Origin: Acanthosepion lycidas
Lineage: Eukaryota; Mollusca; Cephalopoda; Sepiida; Sepiidae
Reading direction: 5' to 3'
NCBI GenBank assembly: GCA_963932145.1
Contig: OZ010593.1
Span: forward strand, 30,877,896-30,941,895
Length of the DNA stretch: 64,000 nucleotides
Part shown: one piece after another, positions 1-13,700 of the stretch
How positions within the stretch are numbered: position 1 is the stretch's first letter
Layout: every line of letters begins with the position of its first letter
Made by a program: the position numbers and the translations under genes
The notes under the pieces: model-generated
What the model saw: the letters and a program-made list of their open reading frames with translations, nothing else
Database searches by the model: none
Told to the model about the DNA's origin: nothing

Positions 1-212
1 TAGCAAAGCAAAAAAAATAAACACTCCTTCAAGTCAATTTAAATTAGTTTTTGAAATGTAGCAAAGTATTTTGCTTATTGAAAATATTAAATTTAATCAA
101 TTAGCTTGAAATTAAAGCTAAAATAAAAGCTTCAAGAAAGATTTTTCATTTTTAAAAATTTATTTTAAACCTTAGGTTTTGTTTTTTTTCTCTGATTTCT
201 GTGGAGGTGCCT

Positions 213-400
<188 letters not shown>

Positions 401-713
401 TGGCAAAATTTTTCAAGCATCACAAGAAACCAGTAAGAGAACACGACCTAAAATCTACATGATTGCTCAAAATTAAAGATAATGGCTGAAACCATTAACA
501 CGAGACAAAAAGTACTAGTTTGCAAGGTGCCATAAACAGAAATGTTTTTCCAATCATTGCTTGATGCCAGCAATTGGGTCTTTGTCAAGACATGATAATA
601 GAATAACATAAAGGGAGAAATAAAGTCTTACTTTTTCATACTCCATTTCAGTGAATCATTTATTCAAGAAAATTAGTAACAATGTAGAATTTGATAAGAA
701 AAGACATTTTTAC

Positions 714-809
714 CTTGACCAGACTTGAGATGTATCCCTCTGTTAACCATTGTTTCTCTTCTGAAGGCACATTTTGACTTTCTAAACATTTCTTATAGCA
801 GGAAGCCAA
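714..809 (-). CDS. SKIC3: SKIC3 coding exon 6
   Basis: 96 bp, 32 codons, residues 177-208, phase 0. The acceptor is TTTTTTCTAG|TTG and the donor AAG|GTAAAAATG. It encodes LASCYKKCL, the NVPSEEKQW segment and YISSLVK, comparable to the human stretch around KIPSEDHQV. A SINE ends only a few bases upstream of the acceptor. Later exons lie outside the window. Confidence 0.88.
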
Positions 810-3434
810 CTAGAAAAAAGAAGCAGCATATAGTGATTTTCCAAGCATAGCTTAGATGTGGCACAAGGCCGAAATTAGCGGGTACATAGTGAGGATTGAA
901 CTCACTAGTCGGTCGTAATTGTAAAGAAGCATATAGATATGCTACAAAAAAATTACAGCCAAGCCAAAATATATCTGTATATGGCCTTAGTGAATACAAA
1001 GAAAAGTAGATTATTCCAAGTCATGATAAAAATTGTGAGTTTTACAAGTAAAAACAAACAGTTCTGATAAATGGCAAGTTCATCTGTAAAATAATTAGTT
1101 GCATTGTTAAACAAAATGGTAATTGTCTATGATGTGAGCTGTTCTAGTAAAACAAGATCTGAAGATATGTTAGCAGAAGTTATGTTTTATCTTGTAGAGA
1201 AGTGACATCAAAACTACCCCAGAATACATTACAACAGATCCAATAGCAGCAGGCTGCTTTTATTAAAGAGAACATTAAAAGTATAACCCCTTTTCATGCT
1301 GCCTACACTCAATGGTGTAACTAAACTTAATTGTCTGGTCCTCAGGGTTTTAGGTTGACATGTTAACCACAGGGATAATCCCATGCTGGCCAATACCAAT
1401 GATGGTCCAAGCTGGCTGTTGGTTGCTGGCCACTTCGATCCACTCCCACTCTACCCATGTTGGGTACTTGATCACAGAGTAGTGAAAGATCGAATGTCAT
1501 CGTAATTGAAGTGCTGAGTCAAACCATGGTGGGACCTACATTAAGGGAAGAAATATTTTCACAAATGAAAGATTCATTGGGTCTATCTTCAATTGGTTTA
1601 TGAAGCTCTTGGTGCAACAAAAATTGACCTTTCCCACATCAATCTCTATAGTGACATTGGGCCTCATCAAAAATTCTGGGTGCTGGGTTCAAAGTTCTTC
1701 AGAGGCAGGAGTTCATGGCAGCAGACATGGATTCCAGAGACACTAATGTGAGAATTTGCTGTGCAAGAATCCAAACTCTCAAATCTGTCTGCTTATATGC
1801 ATTTTAGCCCATAACTGGCATGAGGCAAACAGGTTCTGGGGATTCAGTGATTCCCCAATTATCGCATTAATCCCAACATGGGTTCTTTGTCCCCTATTTC
1901 TGCTTTCTTAATCAACTTTCCAAACTTTGAGAATTATTAACCTTCCTTGGGTGTAGTTACAGGGATTGCTCCTCCTCTAAACTCCAACTTACTTCACTTT
2001 ACATCTCATACCATAACTCTATACAGGTAGTACTAAATTCTCCTTCTTCCTTCTACCTTCTTAGCATTCAACCTTAGCCTACTTCCTTGGGCAGGCACAA
2101 CTGTCTTTGCGATGAACCTAATTTTTAAAGAGAGTAGGTGAAAATGCAGGGTTTTATTCTAGTCATTAATTTCAATTCTCTGGTTCCTTTCTATTGCCCT
2201 GGAATTATCACTGTCCAGTGAAAATATAAACCAGATCACTGGCTTATTTGGCAAAGACAAGACTTGTTTTCAAAAATTCCATCCTAAAGTACATTCAATC
2301 CTTAAGAAGAATTATATGTTCTCATTTAACCTTCCGAGGTAGAGATAAAATTATTTCCCAATTCTTTTTTGTCACATGTCAAATCCTTGATAGATAAAAA
2401 TAAGACACTTGGGTGTATCATCCCAATTCATAAGGAATGAAAAACCCAGATGGCTCCTTTCAATTCCCATCACCAGGGAAACTGTCCTCCATTTTGTCTT
2501 TCAACTTATACTCAATATTAACCACTTCATAGCTTCAGTGTCACAAAAGAACAGGAATTAAGAAGATAGAAGATAACAATTGACATTGCATTTTAATTTT
2601 TGAAGATCAAATTTAACTGGGAAGCAAGCCAGAAGAGAGAGGCATAAGCGAGAAGTGCAAGAGAAGAAACTGTTAGCATAGAACTTACAGTTGTATCTAG
2701 CCATTTCAACTATAAAATGATGGAACCTTGTTGCCAATTTATTACTGCACTTAAATTCACAAAGTCTAGGTACCATAGAGGAAAGTTCAGAACAATTACC
2801 ATGAAAGTATTTGTAGGCACAGGGAAGTTATGTTATTGCAGTGGGAATGTAACTGAAAGTGGGATGCCTGGTTGGGACCAGTAACATTGCAGATTCTTGT
2901 TTGGATTTTATCAAGAAACTCTAAATATATAGCAGGAACACCAGACCATATATACTTTTAAAATATGCTATATTTATGGATAAAATTGTGCTATATCAAA
3001 TATAGAGTGTATGTGCTCAATATGAGAGATAACTAAGGTCAGCACCAAGTAGCAAGTTTGTTTCATGCTTGAACAGAATTGTCAGGCCATGTATGTTGTG
3101 TTTTGGCTTGACTATATACTGGTCAGTGGTGCATTATGGATAGTAAGGTCTACTGTATTAACTAAAGAATTTGGTAGGTGATAACAGGTATGTTTCAAAT
3201 TGTTCTAGAGGCTACTGAGTAGGAACAATTGTGGATCCACAGTTATTTGTAAGTCTTTTATAATTTACTTGTATTTATGTGTGTATTCATGGTTAGTTAA
3301 TTTGTTTGTTATTTACATACTTAATTTGTGTGTGTATATATATTTAGTTTATGAAAAACTAGGTAATCCGTATGGGTAAACCCAAGGAGGATAAAATCCA
3401 GAGAATTCAATGTAAATCCAGAGCAAATAATTTA

Positions 3435-3483
<49 letters not shown>

Positions 3484-6400
3484 TCAGTATATTTTTATGC
3501 AACATTATTTCCTACTATTCCAAATGTTTTTGTAAGTACCTATGTTTGAATAGATACTCTGTTTTGTTTTGTTTTAAACAGTCTGCACATTCAAGAGACT
3601 TAATAAAGAAAATGTGGTCTCCAGAAGAGTTTGAACCTACAGTCCTCTTTATCATAGAAGCACATAGGATCATAAAGTGTTTTTTCCTAAAAAGGGGAAG
3701 GCCACAAATTCATACCATGGTGGTGAACATATTTTCTTTATTAAGTCTCTTGAATGTGCAGATCAGTAGACATAATTCACACCATTTAAAAAAAAAAAAT
3801 AGGTATTTGCTCAAAAATGGGTATCCACAAAATAATGTCTGTGTGTTACTGTGTCACACTTTTTCAATTAAAGGGACAACTCTCTAACTTACAATAACTC
3901 ATGTTACAGAAACTTTGGATTCCCAAGTTTTCATTACTGCAATTGTTTTGGGCAATTTTTGTACATGAATTTTTGTGACAAATTTTTTTGTATGATAACA
4001 ATTTTTATAATTTGGAAATAAATATGTGAATAATCAAATTTAATTGTGAAATCCAGCAAAAGTCACCCATGAAATAAAAATAATTGTTTTTATGGAAAGT
4101 AAGGACCTACTCACATCAAATTGTCTTTAAATGGCATCACAAGAACTATCATTTAACTTTTAAAAGCTAAGCTTAGATATTAATGCAATACTTAAATGCA
4201 GCAATAAATTTTGAGTTATTCTGTAATTTATTGTTGCCTATTACATAGGCAGCAGTATATCTATCAAAAATAAATCTCAGCCAGTAGAGGATCAGACTAC
4301 ACTCAAAACATCATAATCTTCACTTCATATGACCTTTTCTTCTCTTCACCTTATTCATCATTACCATTTCAATTGTAACCTTATATCATGAAATGTCTCT
4401 TGAGCCTTGTATTGGATGAATTTAGTATAAAAAAATTATGTTTGCTATTGTGCTTACCACATTTCCATGCATCTCTGACTGATCTTTGTCCTTCTCAAGT
4501 AGTTGTGACAATTCCTTTAAAGCAGTAATTCCTCTGTGTGAAGTTTCCCCAGTTACACTCATCAGCTTCTGATAAGCAGAGACAGCCTGTAAAGTGACAG
4601 AATTCAAACATTGTAACAAACATGAAGAGATGGTCTTCTCATTCTCTTTAATATTCAACAAAAGGATAGATTATAAAGAAGTGGATTAAGGACAAATTTA
4701 TTGAGAATCAGTAGTAGGCTGGCCAGGATGTCAGCTTGCTCAATGGCAAGTGGGCCCCTATATCAAATAAAAATGCAATAAAGAAACAAATACAGCTTTA
4801 GTAATAAAAAGGAATAAGAACTTTATAAAGTCATCTGCACACGTTACTCAAGTTCAATGTGAGAAGGACATTTTCAAAGCTAAAGATCACAAAGACAAGG
4901 TTAAGAAATTCTCTGAGGAAAATTTGGAATCAAACATGTTGTTGTTAAACATTGAAAAAAAAAAACTGTTAGATGAATTGAATGCAGAGACAATTATTCA
5001 CAGATTCGCACAAACACAAAGGATTTCTCTTAATATAGTGAACTGCATGCAATGTTCTATTGTGCTTTTGAATTATCTGTTAATGTGTAAATTATGTAGT
5101 AAACTATTTAAAAATAGCAACCAATTACTTAAAATTTAAATAAATAAAAATATTCAATTATAACATTCTGTGTTAACATTTGGTATCTATTGCCAGTAAC
5201 ATGTACAATACATGTACACTGTAATTACTAAGAAATATACATTTTTTCCACAAAAATCTTAATTGTACTCTTTTTTTCCATATGTATTTTTTAAATTTTA
5301 TTTATCTGTAATGAAAATGATATGAAAGTATTGTAGTTGTGGGTTTGTCCTCTACTCCACCCCTCACTCTAACACCTCCTAAAATCTTATTTGATCATTT
5401 GGTCAAATTTTGGAAAGTAGGTCAGACAAATAACTTTTCAATCGTCCCCCCACCACCCCATGAGCAACCGTGGAGGGTGGTAAGAGAGAAAAAAAAATTC
5501 TGTTAGGTCAATCTCTTAAACAATTTTCTGTCATCATGAGGTCTGGTTGCTAAGAAAATCAGTATTCAAATTCCCTATTTTTTTTAGCTAAGCCTGAATA
5601 CCAACTTCTAGTACTAGTGAGAAGGTATTTGTTTCAACCACAAGACAGGTGTCTTATTTCAGGTTGTCATTAATCTTAACACATTTAGATACTTATAGAT
5701 TTGTACACAAAATAGAATTGCCCATTGAACTAAAAAGAGTGTGTTAGAGCATTTCCTGATGTCTATGGTTTCTCAGCAAAACCCAATCATTTTTTTTTAA
5801 AAGATCCACTTTAAAAATAAGTTTGTGTTACATTCTAAATGATATGAGCATTTAAATTAACATTATGACTGCTGCTGTTAAACAAAAGATTTTATTTTTA
5901 AACTCTTATTACATGAAGTGAATTGTAAATCTATCTAGGGCAGAGTAAGCACCAAAAGGAGAAGAGAAAACATGAAGTTAGATTCCAGTTGCTGAAGTCA
6001 GACAAGCAGTTCTATTGAATGATATACAGAGTGCAATGGATAAAATGGTATCTAAATTAGGCAAAAATGAAAAGAACACTGTCACCTCATTTTAACAGAT
6101 ATATTTACCAAAATTACACAAAAATATCTTGAAATACTAAAGAGTAAATGTATTCAATAAAATTGCCATTAGCTTCAACTATGGCCACCAGACAACTTTG
6201 CAATCTCTTGCATCTCTTCTGAACGACCTCTTTGTTTAAGTTAGTGAATACTTCCATATTCATTGCCTTCAGTTCATCTTTGATGTTACAAGGAGTTTTG
6301 TTGGCCACTCACTTGACTGTGTCCCACACATAATAATCAAGGAGGTTGCAGTTTGGGGAGTTAGGTGGCCAGATATAAGGGGTGATGTAGTTACAGAAAT

Positions 6401-9069
6401 TGTCTGATAGCCATGACTGGGTTCTCCTGCTAGTGTAGCATGGTGCAGAGTCCTGTTATCAGACATAGGGTATTCCAGCAGCCACCCTCTTGACCCAGGG
6501 TATCAAGGCAGAACTACCTCCTCAAGGCATTTGATGTAGGCCTCCGTATTGAGTCTGAGGACCTGTAGAAAGATGAATGGAGACATAATGCCCGCCATCA
6601 GTAGTGATCACTCTAAACACCATCATAATCACCATTAGACTCCTCCAACTCTTTCCAAATCCTCTGCACTGTCCTCAGACTGACATCCAAACACTTTGAA
6701 ATGTTCATATTGGAACTTTTGACACAAATGCCAAGCATGACATTACCAAATCTTTGGGAAATTGAAATGCGTCATGGCGCTCTTTTTCTCACAGACGGTG
6801 CCCAACTAAACCCTACTATAGTGTGCAGTTGACAAAATCAAAAACAAACAATGTGCATACATGAAATTGAAAATGTAAAATGGTGACAATTTACCCATCG
6901 CACCCTGTATATACTGTACAAGGTCAGTCTGGTGGGGAATTAAAAAGGCAACGTAGCCGGTTAACAAGTTTTTCAAAATGGCTGGATACATTCCGGACAG
7001 AGCTGGTACATAGTTACTCTTCTGTCACCATGATTTTTTTTGTTATTAATAAATTAATGTATAGAAATTTATATGAAAATAATCATAAAATTTGCTAATA
7101 CTTACCTGTTCAATAAATCCCATTTCGGAGGAGAGAGCAGCCAACTTTTGCAAAGTCTCAGAACATTTTTCCTGATCACTAGAAAATAAAAAAAAAAAAC
7201 AAAAAAAAAGAACTTACATAAAACATTTATAAACTTCTTATGAGTCATACTGAAGGCGCACCTCAATGTGGTGTAATGGTTAGCAAGCTTGTCTCACTAG
7301 AACAATTACGACTAGGTAGTGAGTTCAATCCTCACTGGGTTCCCCATACTTTCAGCCTTGTGCCACATCTAAGTTACACTTAGAAAATCACCATGAATCA
7401 TGCTAAAAAAGTGATTAATTAAATATGCAATATTTAATCATTCAGAACTACAAAGAGAATAGTATATTGTAAATTATTCTCTCTACTGGCTGCTTCTGCT
7501 GAGATTCAACATTGGTTTCAAGCCCTTTAAAATATGCATTTTATCTCTATGAACAAAGATTTTAAACAGTATCCCATTTCTGATGCAAGCTATTTGTAGA
7601 GTCAGTGACCATGGTTAACTGTAAAATAAATGATAGAACTGTCCAACAAACAGAATTGACAAAGTTTGCAATAAGCAATAACAAGAAAAAGAAAAGAACA
7701 GGGCAAAAAAATAGTATAAAGCAAGCAAACAATATATGCAAGGCAAACTAACAGTAATAGGGTAAAAAATTCACAAACTAAGAATTGATGTTGACATACC
7801 AAAGCAAATTTAGATAAACAAATATAATGGCATTCTGACTTCAAGACAAGACAGACCAGTACTGAATCATATGAAACCAAGAACTGGCTTTTATTGGGTA
7901 AGAGGAAATCCCAGCATGTATTTGGAGAAAGGAAAGTGTCTTGCAGACATTCCTATCCAGGACTGGACCCAACACCAGCTGATAAGAGTAATATGTATGT
8001 ATGAGTTTTTAATTCATATTTCATGGTTCTCTCCTACTCAACAACGGTGCTATAATTTATCAGGGTATTGTGAGAGAATAGTCATGTTAAACGAAATATT
8101 TTTCAGACAATTTAAAAATATATAAAATGAAAATTAATAAGAAAAGCTAGAATATGTAGGTCATTAAATGACCCATGTCCTTTGTGCATACATGAGAAAC
8201 TATATATTACAAAGTTTATAAAAAATAAAAATTTACTGAATCAAAGAAATGAAATAGCTATTCTTTGCCGACATTGTCAAAAATTTTCCTTAAATAATAT
8301 TTAAAAATAAAATAAAAATTAAAGAAATTAAAAAAATGGGAGCTGGTAATATACATACTTATATTAGATATGTAATAATAATTTTTAAATAATTTAAGTA
8401 ATTCTCTTACATTTACTTAATTTAAAAAGAAATATAGTTTATTAGTAATTAAGAGTAAAAATAATATTTTAAAATTGTAGTTAAATATAACGTATTCTAA
8501 CCCACACACCCCTTCTGGAAAGAATCTTTAAGTATACAAGTACGAATTTAACGGAAAAAATGCAAAAAACTTTTTGTCATTAATAATAAAAAACCAGACA
8601 ACATACGTTTAACAGATGTCAAAATTCATTGAAAAATGTACCCCTACCCTCCCTAAACTTAACCTCTTTTTCGAACGTAACTCATAATTGATACAACAAT
8701 ACTTAATAAAAATGAACATGCTACCACCCCTGTCTAAATGATTGGATGTCTCTGTGTCCTTGGAAACAAGAAATTATGAATTTATATGTGCGTTTAAAAC
8801 TCAGTATATTTAAAAATAAGTTATTACAAAATTCTCTTGAAGATGAAACAGAACTAATGCTTTTAATGTAATTATATAATTAAATTTGAAGTTTTTAGCT
8901 TCGGTTTTTGAAACATGGTTATTACTGTGTAGCAAAGAAACCATATTTTAAATCAGTTAATTTATAATATTTATGTTCTGTAAATTTACATTGAGCACTG
9001 TTTTGTAAAAATAAAAAGTATTAATAAGAACACTGGATTATATGTCTTACTGTTCTTTCTTTTTATTAT

Positions 9070-9135
<66 letters not shown>

Positions 9136-9523
9136 TATATCTGATGGAACACTAAACACAAGAGCCACAAAAAAAGGGTCTAACATGCTTCAGCAAGGGA
9201 TATTCAGAAAATAACCCTCTTGCTGATGGTAATAATTAGCATTAATAGTACAGCTCTTTTAAGTGAACTTTCTCATAACCAGATTATTCTGTCAGACTGT
9301 ATATATTTATTGGATAAAAAAAGATGCTTTTATATCTCAGATATCTTTAAAATTGCATATATAAAACCTATCTTTAATTTGTAGTCATCAAATATTATAT
9401 ATATATTAGGAAAATTAATAACAAAGTGGAAAAAATATTTGTGTGACATGTTTCATCCTTTAAGACTATCAGACTACAGTAATGTTTTTGCTGATACAAT
9501 TATATATGTGGGAAGATGAGAGG

Positions 9524-9568
<45 letters not shown>

Positions 9569-10724
9569 GAAGAGAGAAGGGGGGGCTGAAAAAGTAGGTA
9601 TACTGTATACTCAGGAGATCAGTTGAATCCACTACCTTGGTTTCAACCTTACAGTATCCTCAGGAGATTTTTTATCAAAAAGCGTTAAGAGGTCATTTGA
9701 TAAAAATCACCTGAGGATACCATAAAGTTGAAACCAAACCCAAGTAGCAGATTCAGCTGATATTGTGATTTTTAAAGTTAAAAGCTATACATATAAAAAA
9801 CTTGCACCTGAATATTATGAAAAGCATGAAACTCCGGGTTCTGAGAGAGAGAGAAGGGAAAAATGGTTGTGGCTTGAAAGCATCCAATGATGCTGACTGG
9901 TTCTTCCTTTTGCGTACATGCTGTTCCTACTCAGACAGTAGGACTGACCCAATGAAACATCTTTCTCCATTTTAAAATTTTCATGCACAAATATTACTCG
10001 ATATCATAAGTTACAAATACATCTTGAAATGATATCTTGCAATGGTCATACTCGATAAATAGATGTCAGCCATCATAAACATATTGTCTTAAATTTAAAA
10101 TTTACTGTATTTATCGGAGATATAGTGTTTATAGATATAGACATTGTGGAGATGGGAATCAACACTGCATGATGACTGAAAACCAGTTAAGACATTAGAC
10201 TAACAGTCACCATATTGTGTCAGTTCCTATGTCCACACATCTATAAACACCCTATTTCTGATATTGAGAACTTTTCCCCTGTAGTTCATAATATACAAAA
10301 AAGTAGAGTATTTACCCGAACACATGTATCCACTTAAATATAATATTTAAGTAATAAAAAATGTATACATACACATTATATAAGTGAACATTGAACATAC
10401 ACTATCTCTGATATTGAGCACTTTATCCTATAAATATAACACATCTTAAAACTATATTTCTTCATATTTATTAAGACATTTTTATGTTTAACATTCTTTT
10501 CATAGATACAAATATTTAAGTAAATGCTCTGTTTATTTAACAGTATTAAACAACATTTACCAGCCTGAATATCTGAGAAAATTTCATAAAAAATATTCAT
10601 CCTCTGACAAATATTATTTAATACCGTTTATTATAAACAGAGCATTTACTTAAATATTTGTATCTATAAAAAGAATGTTAAACATAAAAATGTCTTAAAA
10701 TAATTTTCGGACTTTGTCCATTTC

Positions 10725-10758
<34 letters not shown>

Positions 10759-13700
10759 AAACAATGACTTGATACTACAAAATTTTATTATAGCCTTAAA
10801 TAGAACTGATGTAAGCATCTTAATGTTAAAAAAGGCAGAAAATATCTAAGAAACCTTCTGCCCAGCTCTTCATTAGGGATCAATTGTTAGTGTAAACAAT
10901 TACTTTTTTCAACAAGTAAAATGAAATGCACTTTTAGGGGACTAAATGAGAGAACAAACTGGCACACAATTAAAACATAAAATTAACTTAAAATCAAATT
11001 TAAAAAATAAATTCAATTTGATTCAAGCAGGAATTTTTTCTCAAAATGATGGCCATGCTGGCCAAATCTAGCCAAGGAACATAATTTTAAAAAATAAAGC
11101 AAAAATATTAATATACAACACAATGTATCTGAAATTTTAATTTTTAACATTTTTATATATTCTCTCTGAGACAGTGTATTTGATGGTGTACTGAATAGGC
11201 AAAAATATACTAGTTAAAAAAAAAAAAAAGTTAATATACAATAGTAAAACCTAAATACTAGTTTTATGAAAGACTATCTTTTCAAAGAAATCAAGATGAG
11301 TCTCAGACATTAAAGAGAAAAAAAACATTAGATTTTTAAAATAATGCTAGAAATTTGGAGTATTTATTTAATAATCATTTCAACTTATCAGCATCTGACA
11401 TCTACAATTTTTTTAAAAATAAACATGTCAGTAATTTGTCCCTATTTGAACACATTATAACATTTATAAATCTATCATTCGTCTGTGCATCAAATATTGC
11501 TGCCATATCTAGTCCTTTGCTCCTGCTGTATAACAATTGTATTGACAAAAATCAAAGAAGAGTCTGTAATATAATTGATCCTGACTTGACATATTGACTT
11601 TCCCACCAATGTGACATGTCTTCCCTCTCTCTTTTCTACAAATATTTTCATGGCAATTCTTCTGATGCCTTGACTGCATGAATTTAAGTATGCTACTAAA
11701 TTGACAACTAGGTATCACTGTTTTACTGTTGAACTAGCTAGATGCAACTATTGGTTCTAGTCTAAGTTTCTTATCTTGCACAACTCAACTGTGGAACTCA
11801 ATTCTGCTTCCCTGCCACTTAGAATATTTAAAATTTTAAATGCAACATTAATTGCCATCTTCTGTTTTCCTGAATCCTGTTCCATGTCATTTTCCTCACT
11901 AAATTCTTTTCATTCTCTTTCACTCCCTGCAAGCTCCTGCATCCTACTGGCATTAGTGCCTTGCTTGGAATGAAACAATTAAAAAAAAAGTTAAAATAAA
12001 ATAACATAGTGGCATGTAAGACAATGTTGTTTTTATTAATAAAGATGACAAGAGGTGGTGTCGTCTTTAAAGAACAATGGCCACTGGGAATTACTATAAA
12101 AATCTCTAATCACTGAAGATATTTACTTACTTTTCATAGAGTTCTTGTAGTTTGTTGTAAACTGTCACAAGTTCTGTTTGGCTGTCTTCTGTTGGTTTCT
12201 TTTCATAAAAACTGCAGAGTCCCTTTAAAAAAATATATATATATATATAAATATACATATATTCAAATAAGGTCAGAGACATTTAGGAAAAAGCAAAGCA
12301 AAATAGAGGAAAGTTTTTGAAAAATTTGAGGAAATACTCTTATAAACGTGATTAAAAACAGTGAAAATAAATAAATAAAAACTGTCTCAATAAAAAGCTT
12401 TGGTTTCAAACAATAATATAATGAGGCAGCAAATGTGTTCAACTGCTCAGTTCATAAATTGCTTAATTTTAGAGGAATAAGTGTCCATTATTGCCTTATA
12501 GTAACATGTAATGTGGGACCAAAAACGTACAATATATTCATCAGCTAATAACTGTTTTATGTCTTTTTTAGGTAAAAATTACCTGCAGATAAAAAGTGAT
12601 ACAATTTAGAAAGAGAACAATTTTGTCCATAAGATTTTAGTTCAAAGTTCAGTTTCATTGGTTCATTGCCTCACATATATTCCTAAGGTAATGTTTTGAC
12701 ATTCTTTGGGACCAAGATTTCACTCTTGCCAAAGAATTGCAACAAAAATACTGTGTACAAACTGTTATCACTTTTATTACCTGCCAAGCAAGGATCTGGT
12801 TAGGATTTGTCTCAATGGCTCGTTGGTAAGCTTTTATGGCTTGTTCTGGCTGGTCCATCTCTGCAGCAGCCACGGCAGCAAAAACCAGAGCATTGTAGTT
12901 GTTTTTGTCGAAATTCAGTACAGCCTGCAATAGAAATTTAAGACATCAATAGTAAACCATAAATAATTTATTTTACCAAAAGTGTTTTTACATGAAAATT
13001 CATCTCTGTAAAAAAATCAACTTTTACTACAAGGTGTCCCCAAAGTCTAGATACATAGGAAATCTCATTAACTATATTTTCTTTACCTCCACAGATTTAA
13101 TATGGTCTTGCCAAAAGAAAGAAATGATTCTTTTGTTTCTAGGATATGCTGAAAGAGAAGATGTACTCAATGAAAATCACAGATGCAACACACTTGATTC
13201 AACGTATAAGAGGTGAATGTGCTGAAATTGACAGCAATCTGGAGGTATTGCATCAATTTCACGTGAATCTTGCAAAACACATCAACCCTTGCATAAAAAA
13301 TGATGGAAATCATATTGAAGATGTTATTGGTTAATATTCCAATTCAATAAAATGTTGCTGAAAATTTTTTTCTTGAAAAATATGCATTTTTGCGGATGTG
13401 ACACACCCTGTAGAATGCATTTAAAGTAAAGAAAGATTAAAGGATCCAATTAAATATACATTCTTGAAACTTAAATTGATAAATGGCCTCAGTTAAAACC
13501 TAAGAGGCACGTAATGCCCTTGTTTGTTCTTGGAAGCAAGCTACAGAGGAGCAGTAGTCTAGAAATGGATATGTTTTGAACAAAATTCTCTTCAACAATT
13601 GTTGAAATTTTATGCATTTTTTTTATTATGCCCTACCAAAAGTTAATATCTATAATTTTAAAGTACTGAATCCTAAAAAAGAAAGAAAAGAAAAAAAAAG

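Noticed and set aside
1340-1400. rRNA-like phrase (GTTAACCACAGGGATAA)
   Set aside because: Too short, and the flanks do not match 28S or mitochondrial 16S.
3372-3887. 171-codon plus-strand open frame
   Set aside because: Contains a (TA)n run translated as Tyr-Ile repeats. The remainder has no family signal.
6905-7010. Possible second mariner end (GGAATGTATCCAGCCATTTT on the minus strand), with a similar phrase near 51670
   Set aside because: Short shared motif only. I could not define ends or a partner, so it is not listed as a feature.
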